Shown piece by piece: positions 6,777 through 13,114 of a stretch of DNA of 25,320 nucleotides (its first letter is position 1; the number at the start of each line of letters is the position of its first letter). The stretch covers positions 1 to 25,320 of the forward strand of contig CBDTXZ010000025.1 in the NCBI GenBank assembly GCA_965364515.1, in the 5' to 3' direction. The notes beneath the pieces are model-generated. The model did not search any database. It saw only the letters and a list, made by a program, of their open reading frames with translations, and was not told the DNA's origin. Both the position numbers and the translations under genes were made by a program. The stretch is from JAHEDH01 sp965364515 (GTDB lineage Bacteria > Actinomycetota > Acidimicrobiia > Spongiisociales > ZC4RG35).

Positions 6777-8302
6777 ACAACCGAGGTCTCAGAACGATCG
6801 AACTCAAGACGGTGACCTACGTGTCTGGTCCGCTGCTCTTCATCGATCAGGCTGCAGGCGTCCACGCCGAGGAGGTCGTGGAGGTGGTTGCTCCTGACGG
6901 TGAGGTTCGGCGGGGTCAGGTACTCGAGGTCGATGGGGGGCGGGCGGTGATCGAGGTCTACTCCGGAACCAGGGGACTGGACATCGCAACCACGCGGGTT
7001 CGCCTGGGCGGTGACAGCGCCAGGATCGGCGTCGGTACCGGTCTACTCGGTCGCATGTTCGACGGGTCGGGCTCTCCGGCGGACGGTGGTCCGCCTCCGA
7101 TGCCCGAGGAGTTCTGGGATGTGAACGGCCTCCCGATCAACCCGGCCGCCAGGCGGTATCCCTCGGAGTACATCGAGACCGGGATCTCCACGATCGACGG
7201 CCTCAACACCCTCGTGCGGGGACAGAAACTCCCGATCTTCTCTGGATTCGGCCTCCCTGCCGGCGAGTTGGCCGCCGACATCGCTACGCACGCTCGTGTG
7301 GTCGGGGCTCAGCAGGACGAGTTCGTCGTGATCTTCGCCGCCATGGGAACGACCGCACGTGAGGCCAGCTTCTTCAGGCGGCATCTCGAAGAGGGCGGGC
7401 GGCTGAACCGGACGGTGCTGTTCCTCAACCTGGCTGACGATCCCACGATCGAGCGCCTGCTCACACCCCGACTCGCCCTGACGACCGCCGAATTCCTCGC
7501 GTTCGAACGTGGGATGCACGTGCTGGTGATCCTCACCGACATGACGAACTACTGCGAGGCCCTGCGCGAGGTCGCCACCGCCCGGGAAGAGGTCCCGAGT
7601 CGGAGAGGGTTCCCCGGATACATGTACACCGACTTGGCGTCGATCTTCGAGCGCGCCGGGCGGCTCCACGACCACCAGGGGTCGGTGACACAGCTGGTCA
7701 TCCTCTCGATGCCGGACGACGACATCACACATCCGATCCCGGATCTCTCCGGCTACATCACCGAGGGCCAGATCGTCCTGTCGCGTGAGCTGCACCGACG
7801 CGGTGTGTTCCCCCCGGTCGACGTGCTCCCCAGCCTCAGCCGATTGATGAATGCCGGTATCGGCAAGGGCAAGACCAGGGAGGATCATCGGCCGGTCGCG
7901 GACCAGCTCTACTCGCTGTATGCACAGGGTCGGGATCTCCGTCAGCTGATCGCGGTGGTGGGGGAGGGGAGTCTGAGTGACTCCGACCGTCGCATGCTCG
8001 ATTTCGCCGAATCGTTCGAGCGTCGGTTTGTTCATCAGGACGACCGACGGTCACTCGACACGACGATCGATCTCGCTTGGGATCTGCTGGCGGACTTCCC
8101 CGACGACGACCTGAAGCGGATTCCGCCCCATCTCCTGGAACGACGTCGAGGTCGGGAAGGATCAGAGCAGCAGACCGGCGACCAGGAGGAAACCTCCGAA
8201 GCCGACGACGTCGGTGATCAACATCAGGAAGATGCTGGACGCCAGGGCGGGGTCGAGTCCCAGCCGCTTCATACCGAGGGGGATGAAGGTTCCGGCAGCT
8301 GA
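6773..8302 (+). CDS. atpB: A/V-type ATPase regulatory subunit B with C-terminal extension
   Basis: The B subunit alternates with A in the head and contributes the arginine of the catalytic site. It starts at GTG 6773, which overlaps the A stop (GTGA); the upstream open frame from 6395 is inside atpA and is not used. Family features include YVSGPLLFI, the degenerate P-loop region SGFGLPAGELAADIA (157-171), LTDMTNYCEALREV and YMYTDLASIFERAGR. The family normally ends at about 460-470 aa, near the DLLADFPDDDLKRIPPHLL segment (438-455). Here the frame continues to residue 509. Residues 464-509 are read from DNA that is antisense to the end of mgtE. They are Gln/Glu/Asp/Gly-rich and probably disordered. 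The core call is firm; the tail's function is unknown. Confidence 0.95.
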   Translation: MNNRGLRTIELKTVTYVSGPLLFIDQAAGVHAEEVVEVVAPDGEVRRGQVLEVDGGRAVIEVYSGTRGLDIATTRVRLGGDSARIGVGTGLLGRMFDGSGSPADGGPPPMPEEFWDVNGLPINPAARRYPSEYIETGISTIDGLNTLVRGQKLPIFSGFGLPAGELAADIATHARVVGAQQDEFVVIFAAMGTTAREASFFRRHLEEGGRLNRTVLFLNLADDPTIERLLTPRLALTTAEFLAFERGMHVLVILTDMTNYCEALREVATAREEVPSRRGFPGYMYTDLASIFERAGRLHDHQGSVTQLVILSMPDDDITHPIPDLSGYITEGQIVLSRELHRRGVFPPVDVLPSLSRLMNAGIGKGKTREDHRPVADQLYSLYAQGRDLRQLIAVVGEGSLSDSDRRMLDFAESFERRFVHQDDRRSLDTTIDLAWDLLADFPDDDLKRIPPHLLERRRGREGSEQQTGDQEETSEADDVGDQHQEDAGRQGGVESQPLHTEGDEGSGS

Positions 8303-9568
8303 GGCGATGAGCAGGTTGGCGAGCCCGGCGATCGCAACGACCGTTGCGATCTCCAGGCTGGATGCTCTCGATGTCTCGAAGATGCCGAGGCCCAGCAGCG
8401 AGAGGGTGACGAGCGCTGCGAAGATCGCGAGCGCCAATCCGTTGAACAAGCCGACGGTCGTCTGTCTGGCGAGGATCTCCCGGCTCCGTCCGGACGGGAT
8501 GGAATCGGTGGCGAGGCCGCGAATCACGACCGCGAGACTCTGCGACCCGCCATTGCCGCCGAGGCTGGCGATGACCGGCATGAGCGCCGCGAGCACCGGT
8601 TCTCTGGAGATGAGGCCGGTCTGCGACTCGATCACGAACGCAACCGACAGTGCCAGGAGCAGATTCAGACCCAGCCACGGCAGCCTGACGCGGACCGAGC
8701 GCCCGACCTCGGTGTAGACCGTCTCCTCGGCACCGGCGCCGACAGAGGTCGCGAAGTCCTCAGAGGCCTCTGCCTGGACCGTCTCGATGACCGACTCGTG
8801 CGTCACCATGCCGACGAGACGGCCCTGACTGCTCACCACGGGAATGCCGAACAGGTTGTACCGCTGGGTCAGCTCGGCGACGATCTCCCGGTCGGTGTCG
8901 GTCTGGACCGATACGGGGTTGTGGATCATCACCTCGGCGAGTCCCACCCCTGGACGGTTGAAGACCAGGTCCCGGAACGACAGCACTCCGACCAGGCGCT
9001 CGGCGTCGTCGACGATGTAGACGTAGGAGAGGTCCTCGACCTCTTCATGAAGTTGGCGGAGACGTTCGATGGCCTCACCGGCGGTCATCCCGATGGGCAG
9101 CGCCGCGATGTCCGTGGTCATCAGGCCACCTGCGCTGTCCGGCGCAAACGTCAGCAGATCACGGATCTCGTCGGCGGCATCCTCCTCGACCAGGTCGAGA
9201 AGCGACTTGACGTCGTCCCGCTCCATCTGTTCGAGGATGTCGACCGCTTCCTCGGGCGGCATCTCTGCGAGGATCTCCGCCGCCGTGCTCGGCTCGAGCT
9301 CCATCAGGATCTCGGCGGCGAGATCGTCTCTCAGCTCCTCCAGGACCTCGGCGGCGTCGTCGATGTCGAGCTCGGTGACGAGCTCACCGGCCGCAGTCTC
9401 GCTGATGGCCTCCAGGATGTCGGCGGCGTCGCCGGGGGTGGCCTCGGCGATGGCGGCCCAGTCGGCGCCGTGCTCTTCGAGATACTCCTCGACCTCTTCG
9501 GGTTGGCGGCGCGCTCTGAGACGGAGCTGGCGTGCGAGCTCTCGTGGGCGCAGGAGACGCCGTCGCAT
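8162..9568 (-). CDS. mgtE: MgtE-type magnesium channel
   Basis: This 468-aa inner-membrane Mg2+ channel has the canonical layout. An acidic N-terminal superhelical domain (about 20-140) has repeats of the EVLEEL / AAEILAEMP type. A CBS pair follows (about 148-205 and 212-265), then five hydrophobic segments from about 298. The pore region contains SLGGNGGSQS (335-344), matching the family GNxGxQ motif. The segment LITDVVGFGGFLL contains Asp453, the position of the pore aspartate. Acidic residues of the N and CBS domains are expected to sense Mg2+ and close the channel. The gene is downstream of greA with its own promoter-like sequence, and its 3' end overlaps the atpB tail by 141 bp in convergent orientation. 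Total length is typical. Confidence 0.96.
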   Translation of the reverse strand: MRRRLLRPRELARQLRLRARRQPEEVEEYLEEHGADWAAIAEATPGDAADILEAISETAAGELVTELDIDDAAEVLEELRDDLAAEILMELEPSTAAEILAEMPPEEAVDILEQMERDDVKSLLDLVEEDAADEIRDLLTFAPDSAGGLMTTDIAALPIGMTAGEAIERLRQLHEEVEDLSYVYIVDDAERLVGVLSFRDLVFNRPGVGLAEVMIHNPVSVQTDTDREIVAELTQRYNLFGIPVVSSQGRLVGMVTHESVIETVQAEASEDFATSVGAGAEETVYTEVGRSVRVRLPWLGLNLLLALSVAFVIESQTGLISREPVLAALMPVIASLGGNGGSQSLAVVIRGLATDSIPSGRSREILARQTTVGLFNGLALAIFAALVTLSLLGLGIFETSRASSLEIATVVAIAGLANLLIASAAGTFIPLGMKRLGLDPALASSIFLMLITDVVGFGGFLLVAGLLL

Positions 9569-9607
9569 GTCGACCGCCCTTTTCGTCGGATTCCGAGATC
9601 CACGATA
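9569..9607 (-). promoter_or_regulatory. mgtE promoter -10 and ribosome binding site
   Basis: On the - strand a TATCGT box (9607-9602) lies 33 nt before the mgtE ATG, which would leave a short 5' leader. An AAAAGGG ribosome-binding sequence (9583-9577) sits 8 nt before the ATG. This leadered arrangement contrasts with most other unit-heading genes in the window. There is no room for a Mg2+ riboswitch. No -35 match is claimed. Confidence 0.45.
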
Positions 9608-9630
9608 GGGCGGTCGGTGGTGGTGTTCGG

Positions 9631-10104
9631 TCAGCCTCGGAAGGGTGCGATCCGCTCGACCTTGACGGTGAAGGTACCTGCGGGGGCCTCGTAGCTGACC
9701 TCGTCACCGACCTTGGATCCGATGAGCGCGGCCCCGAGCGGACCCGAGGGCGAGGCGAGGAGGACACCCTGCTGCTTGTTCTCGGGTGGAGCCACGAAGT
9801 ACTCCATCTGGTCGCCGTCATCGTCGATGACGGTCACCAGACTCCCGACGACGACCTCGTCGGTGTCCTCGACCTGGCGTACCTCGGCGTTGTTGAGGAT
9901 GTGCGTGATCTGACGAATCCGGGCTTCCATGAGGCCCTGATCGTTCTTGGCGGCGTCGTAGTCGGCGTTCTCGCGGAGGTCGCCCATCTCGCGGGCCTCT
10001 TGGATCCGTGCTTCGATCTCCGCTCGGCCGGTCGTGGTGAGCTGCTCGAGCTCGGCTTCGAGCTTGGCTTTGGCTTCGGGTGTCAGAAAGGTCTGTTCGG
10101 GCAT
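9631..10104 (-). CDS. greA: Transcription elongation factor GreA
   Basis: GreA rescues backtracked RNA polymerase by stimulating cleavage of the nascent RNA 3' end. The 157-aa protein has the N-terminal coiled-coil hairpin (about 8-75). The acidic tip GDLRENADYDAAK contains Asp42 and Glu45, the Mg2+-coordinating residues. A C-terminal FKBP-like domain follows (about 80-157, with SPSGPLGAALIGSKVGDEV). Length is the family norm. It lies 71 bp after selD and 62 bp before mgtE on the same strand, with a separate promoter candidate. An out-of-frame ATG 10 nt upstream of the start is not used. The acidic tip points to a functional GreA, not one of the inhibitory homologues. Confidence 0.97.
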   Translation of the reverse strand: MPEQTFLTPEAKAKLEAELEQLTTTGRAEIEARIQEAREMGDLRENADYDAAKNDQGLMEARIRQITHILNNAEVRQVEDTDEVVVGSLVTVIDDDGDQMEYFVAPPENKQQGVLLASPSGPLGAALIGSKVGDEVSYEAPAGTFTVKVERIAPFRG

Positions 10105-10138
10105 CGTCGATCATTCCGTGGGGGATTGCGAATGCCTC

Positions 10139-10166
10139 AGAGTACTGCAGGAGACGAAGTTGTCAT
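10139..10166 (-). promoter_or_regulatory. greA promoter candidate
   Basis: On the - strand ATGACA (10166-10161, five of six matches to TTGACA) is followed after 16 nt by TACTCT (10144-10139). The start of greA is 34 nt further on, so a leader of roughly 27 nt is expected. The element sits in the 71-bp gap between selD and greA. Confidence 0.5.
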
Positions 10167-10175
10167 CTCGGCGAA

Positions 10176-11213
10176 TCACACCAGGGTGATCGAGCCGACC
10201 GGCGCGTCGCCGCTGAGCCGGCCGATCAGCCAACCGGCCTCACCTCGACGGGACAGCGCGGCGGTGAGGCGATCGACATCAGGCTCCGAAACGGCGATCA
10301 ACAGGCCACCAGACGTCTGGGCGTCAGCGATCAGTCGACGAATCTCGTGGTCGGTTTCGCCGCTCACGTGCGGATCGACCGAGGCGAGATTGCGGGCCGA
10401 TCCGCCAGGGAACGAACCAGCGGCGAGCAGTTCTCTCGCCCCCTCCAAGACCGGCACGGCATCGGCTTCGATGATGGCGGAGACGCCGGAGGCCTCGAGC
10501 ATCTCTCTCAGGTGGCCGGCGAGACCGAATCCGGTCACATCCGTGGCCGCATGGACACCGACCTCGACCATGGCCAGGGCGGCACCCTCGTTCAGCGCCG
10601 CCATGGACTCCGTTGCCGTGGCGCGGAGCTCGTCGGGACAGGTCCCCGCCTTGATCGCGGTTGCGACGATCCCCGTTCCGATCGGCTTGGTCAGGATCAG
10701 ACGGTCGCCCGGTCGTGCGCCGCCGTTGGTCACGATCTTGTCCGGGTGCACGGTGCCCGTGACCGCGAACCCGTACTTCGGCTCCCGGTCGTCGATCGAG
10801 TGACCGCCGGCGATCACACAGCCCGCCTGGGCCATGACGTCGGCGCCTCCTCGGATGACCTCGGTCAGCAGCTCGAAAGGGAGCTCGTCTCTCGGCCATC
10901 CCACGAGTTGCAGTGCAGTGAGCGGGGTCGCCCCCATGGCGTAGACGTCCGAGAGGGCGTTTGCTGCAGTGATCCGGCCCCAGTCGTAGGCGTCGTCGAC
11001 GATCGGAGTGAAGAAGTCGACGGTCTGAACGATCGCCCGGTCGGGCGCGATGCGATAGACACCGGCATCATCGGATGTCGATGTTCCCACCAGGAGGTCC
11101 GGGTGGGTGGAGGCTGGGTGATCGTTGAGGGGCGACAGAACCTGTGCCAGCTCGGACGGACCGAGCTTGCAGGCTCAGCCGGCGCCGTGACTGTAGGTGG
11201 TGAGTCTGATCAT
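10176..11213 (-). CDS. selD: Selenide, water dikinase SelD with in-frame UGA (selenocysteine) at the catalytic position
   Basis: SelD makes selenophosphate from selenide and ATP, the selenium donor for selenocysteine and selenouridine. The frame starts at ATG 11213 and reads MIRLTTYSHGAG, then UGA (11177-11175), then ACKLGPSELAQVL, and continues with no further stop to 10176. That gives 345 aa, the normal SelD length. The UGA is codon 13, exactly where E. coli SelD has catalytic Cys17 (SHGAGCGCK); the partner Lys is Lys16. Downstream are DVYAMGA (90-96) and TDVTGFGLAGH (224-234), typical of the family. Selenocysteine at this site is known in other SelD proteins. Without recoding, only a GTG-initiated 304-aa fragment lacking the active-site loop would be made. 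A TGC-to-TGA sequencing error is the main alternative. A TAGCGT box lies 8 nt before the ATG. Confidence 0.93.
11146..11177 (-). promoter_or_regulatory. Putative bacterial SECIS hairpin after the selD UGA
   Basis: Just after the UGA, the - strand can pair AGCTCGG (11167-11161) with CCGAGCT (11155-11149) in a perfect 7-bp stem around the loop TCCGT. A lower stem GCC (11174-11172) with GGC (11148-11146) is separated by a 4-nt one-sided bulge. Position and shape fit a SelB-binding SECIS element. The loop contains GU but lacks G in its first two bases unless the closing G-C pair opens, so it departs somewhat from consensus. Confidence 0.65.
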
Positions 11214-11221
11214 CGCCGATG

Positions 11222-11227
11222 ACGCTA
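11222..11227 (-). promoter_or_regulatory. selD -10 box (leaderless geometry)
   Basis: TAGCGT on the - strand ends 8 nt before the selD ATG, so transcription would begin at or next to the start codon. No convincing -35 was found. It faces away from the promoter of the next gene within the same 79-bp divergent gap. Confidence 0.45.
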
Positions 11228-11280
11228 GCGGTGGTGTCCGCGTCGGTGATCCTCCCGCTCTTGTTGAGTCGCCGGCCGGG

Positions 11281-11286
11281 TACCGT
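11281..11286 (+). promoter_or_regulatory. -10 box of the [2Fe-2S] protein gene (leaderless geometry)
   Basis: TACCGT lies 6 nt before the ATG at 11293. A TTGTTG upstream is spaced only 14 nt away, so it is not claimed as a -35. Confidence 0.4.
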
Positions 11287-11292
11287 CGTGGC

Positions 11293-11718
11293 ATGGAACC
11301 TCGAGAACGGATCGCAGCGATCGCCACCGCCCTCTCGATCCCGACGATGGAGCGCCACATCGTGCTCTGCGCGGATCAGACCAATCCGAAGTGCGCCCCC
11401 GTCGCCGAGACCAATGAGGTCTGGCGGCATCTCAAGGCACGTCTCAAAGCGCTCGGCGCGACCTCTGCACCACCCCCCTGGCAGGGACAGGCTGCACTGC
11501 CCGCTTCGCCGGTCGGTCCGGGCGGAGGGACGGTGCTCCGCACGAAGGCGGACTGCTTGCGCATCTGCGAGATGGGACCGATCGCCGTCGTCTACCCCGA
11601 CGGCGTCTGGTATCACTCCGTCACGGTCCCGGTCATGGACCGCATCATCGACGAGCACCTGATCGGCGGCAATCCCGTCGACGAGTACGTCTTCGCACGT
11701 TCCGGAGCCGCCCGCTGA
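11293..11718 (+). CDS. Thioredoxin-fold [2Fe-2S] ferredoxin-like protein
   Basis: This 141-aa protein resembles the (2Fe-2S) ferredoxin domain family related to the NuoE thioredoxin fold. It has four cysteines in two pairs: Cys26 and Cys34 (HIVLCADQTNPKCA), then Cys88 and Cys92 (ADCLRICEMGP). The text GPIAVVYPDGVWYHSV and the C-terminal helix before GNPVDEYVFA are typical of these stand-alone cobalt- or CbiX-associated ferredoxins. The physiological partner is unknown. The frame is open back to a GTG at 11197, but that would run over the selD start region. ATG 11293 is preferred because a TACCGT box precedes it by 6 nt. The stop shares a base with the next start (TGATG), so it is coupled to the hydrolase gene. 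An electron-transfer role is inference. Confidence 0.8.
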   Translation: MEPRERIAAIATALSIPTMERHIVLCADQTNPKCAPVAETNEVWRHLKARLKALGATSAPPPWQGQAALPASPVGPGGGTVLRTKADCLRICEMGPIAVVYPDGVWYHSVTVPVMDRIIDEHLIGGNPVDEYVFARSGAAR

Positions 11719-12620
11719 TGTCGCGCGTCACGAAGGCGGTGCTCGTTGCGCTCGGGTTGTGGCGACTGTTCGGACCGATCGTCACTCCGAGGTTCCCATC
11801 CGGGCAAGAACACCCCTGGAAGGTCCAGGGTCGAACGGTGTTCGTCGGCGATCTCGAGTTCCTGGTTCGCCAGGTGGGCGATCCGTCGAAGCCAGACCTC
11901 GTGCTCATCCACGGGCTGGGTGGCGCCTCGCTCACCGAGTGGTACGAGGTCGGCCCGCGGCTCACCGAGGAGTTCCGGCTGACGATCGTCGAGAACCGCA
12001 ACCACGGGCTGTCTCCCCGGGTGACCGGCAGATACCGGGTGGAGGACACCGCCGACGACGTCGCTGCGGTCATGGACGAGGTGGGGGTCGCTCGAGCACA
12101 CGTCGCCGGCTATTCCATGGGTGGGACGGTTGCGCAGGCGCTTGCGCACCGGCACCCCGACAAGGTCGAGCGGCTGGCGCTCATCGCGACGTTCTCGTTC
12201 CATCCGTCGTGGTGGAAGTGGACTCGGATGGTGGGCGTCGTCGTGCTGAGGGCGTGGGAGCGGATCACCGGGACGGGCACGCCGGAGGTGCGGGCCGGAT
12301 ATCTTCTGCTCACCGGCGCCGTGAGTCGCAAGCACGCCGAGTTCATGTGGGACGAGACCCACCGGCGGGACCCGGATGGCGGTGCGGCCGCGAGCATGGC
12401 GCTGCTCAGATTCGACAGTCGACCGTGGGTCTCGGAGATCGACAAACCAACGCTGGTGGTGATTCCGAGCCGGGATCAGCTGGTTCCACGGAGCTGGCAG
12501 CGCGACCTCGCCTCGCGGATCCCCGACACCACCATCGAGCGGGTCGAAGGCGCCTTCCACGAGGTGGTCTGGACCCATCCGGAGCTGGTGGCCGACCAAC
12601 TGCGGGCGTTCTTCGGATAG
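11718..12620 (+). CDS. Alpha/beta hydrolase
   Basis: This 300-aa alpha/beta-hydrolase-fold protein has an intact catalytic triad: nucleophile Ser133 in GYSMGG, Asp253 in PSRDQLVP and His281 in GAFHEVV. The oxyanion region is LIHGLGGAS (63-71). Residues 6-22 are hydrophobic and may be a membrane anchor or a buried N-terminal helix. A lid region lies at about 160-235. The family is broad, covering esterases, lipases and C-C hydrolases, and the substrate cannot be told from sequence. It is translationally coupled to the preceding ferredoxin-like gene (TGATG at 11716-11720) and followed by 141 bp before an oppositely oriented small gene. Confidence 0.88.
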   Translation: MSRVTKAVLVALGLWRLFGPIVTPRFPSGQEHPWKVQGRTVFVGDLEFLVRQVGDPSKPDLVLIHGLGGASLTEWYEVGPRLTEEFRLTIVENRNHGLSPRVTGRYRVEDTADDVAAVMDEVGVARAHVAGYSMGGTVAQALAHRHPDKVERLALIATFSFHPSWWKWTRMVGVVVLRAWERITGTGTPEVRAGYLLLTGAVSRKHAEFMWDETHRRDPDGGAAASMALLRFDSRPWVSEIDKPTLVVIPSRDQLVPRSWQRDLASRIPDTTIERVEGAFHEVVWTHPELVADQLRAFFG

Positions 12621-12718
12621 AACCCTTGATCCGACGATCGCCGTCGGGCGGGCGTGCGACGTTTTGGAGTGTGATGCGGGGCCACCACCCGACCACAGGT
12701 CGCTGAGCCCCACCGCAG

Positions 12719-12760
12719 GGCCATTGGCCGGAAGCCGATGGCCGACAGCCGATGGCCGGC
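12719..12760. repeat. Three tandem 14-nt repeats
   Basis: Three consecutive 14-nt units occupy 12719-12732, 12733-12746 and 12747-12760. Units 2 and 3 share AGCCGATGGCCG exactly; unit 1 is a degenerate copy. They lie between the 3' ends of two convergent genes and contain GGCC inverted elements that could fold. No U-tract is present, so a Rho-independent terminator is not supported. The rest of the 12621-12718 gap shows nothing I recognise. Confidence 0.8.
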
Positions 12761-12761
12761 C

Positions 12762-12839
12762 TCAAGCGTTGTCGATGATGACCTTGCCGATGAGACCAAC
12801 AACGACGAGGACCAGGATCACTTTCAGAGCTTTCTTCAT
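12762..12839 (-). CDS. 25-aa single-span membrane microprotein
   Basis: This tiny frame reads MKKALKVILV then a Val/Leu/Ile/Gly segment and ends KVIIDNA. It is one short hydrophobic helix (about residues 5-18) with a basic N-terminus. Two points favour a real gene. A TACATT box sits 6 nt before the ATG, the same geometry as other unit-heading genes here. The lysine codons and short hydrophobic core also look like actinobacterial small membrane proteins with an MKKAL start. It is shorter than the DLW-39-type proteins it loosely resembles and lacks their C-terminal DLW motif. Function unknown. Confidence 0.55.
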   Translation of the reverse strand: MKKALKVILVLVVVGLIGKVIIDNA

Positions 12840-12845
12840 GGTTCG

Positions 12846-12851
12846 AATGTA
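12846..12851 (-). promoter_or_regulatory. -10 box of the 25-aa microprotein gene (leaderless geometry)
   Basis: TACATT on the - strand lies 6 nt before the ATG at 12839. It is back to back with the promoter of the 47-aa gene across a 71-bp gap. Confidence 0.4.
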
Positions 12852-12897
12852 GCGGCGCGTCGGGGCCGGCCCCGGCTTCACAGTCCGGCAAGGGCGA

Positions 12898-12903
12898 TAG
12901 CAT
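12898..12903 (+). promoter_or_regulatory. -10 box of the 47-aa protein gene (leaderless geometry)
   Basis: TAGCAT lies 7 nt before the GTG at 12911. A TTCACA upstream is spaced 15 nt away and could be a weak -35. Confidence 0.45.
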
Positions 12904-12910
12904 CGCCAAC

Positions 12911-13054
12911 GTGCTCCCAGTAGTGCTCGCCCACGGCTCAGGTATCGACGACGTCCTCTGGTTCGCCATTCCCGTCGCAGTGGCCCTGTTCGCCCTGCGC
13001 AGGGCCGAGAAACGGGCGCGGAAGTCGAAATCGGAGACCGGGGCAGACGACTGA
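12911..13054 (+). CDS. 47-aa membrane protein
   Basis: Starting at GTG 12911, this 47-residue frame reads MLPVVLAHGSGIDDVLWF, then a hydrophobic helix IPVAVALFAL. It ends with a strongly basic and then acidic tail (RRAEKRARKSK, SETGADD). One membrane helix (about 16-30) with a positively charged C-terminal side predicts an N-out, C-in orientation. The TAGCAT box 7 nt upstream supports the GTG start. Residue composition (GIDD-x-L-x-F-x-IP then RRAEKRAR) looks like a conserved small protein, but I cannot name the family. It is transcribed divergently from the 25-aa gene. Function unknown. Confidence 0.65.
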   Translation: MLPVVLAHGSGIDDVLWFAIPVAVALFALRRAEKRARKSKSETGADD

Positions 13055-13100
13055 GCATCGCCGGGCGCTCGAGCGAGCGGGCACCCTCGTGTCGCAACGC

Positions 13101-13106
13101 TATCCT
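13101..13106 (+). promoter_or_regulatory. -10 box of the 400-aa membrane protein gene
   Basis: TATCCT lies 8 nt before the ATG at 13115, again leaderless geometry. No clear -35 is visible. Confidence 0.45.
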
Positions 13107-13114
13107 CGTGCCCG

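Noticed and set aside
9532..10803. A 423-aa frame on the + strand.
   Set aside because: It is antisense to mgtE, greA and selD, which are all clearly coding; no domain is visible.
10176..11090. A 304-aa SelD starting at GTG 11088-11090.
   Set aside because: The same frame continues upstream through one UGA to a perfect SelD N-terminus with the active-site loop; the short form would lack the catalytic residue and lysine.
11197..11292. N-terminal extension of the [2Fe-2S] protein from GTG 11197.
   Set aside because: It would cover the selD start and both divergent -10 boxes, and the added residues do not match the family.
11068..11658. A 196-aa frame on the - strand.
   Set aside because: It is antisense to the [2Fe-2S] gene and out of frame with selD; no domain and no promoter geometry.
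12664..12923. Two + strand frames of about 60 aa (12664-12852 and 12738-12923).
   Set aside because: They cross the tandem repeats and the - strand 25-aa gene and have no coding signature or start-site signal.
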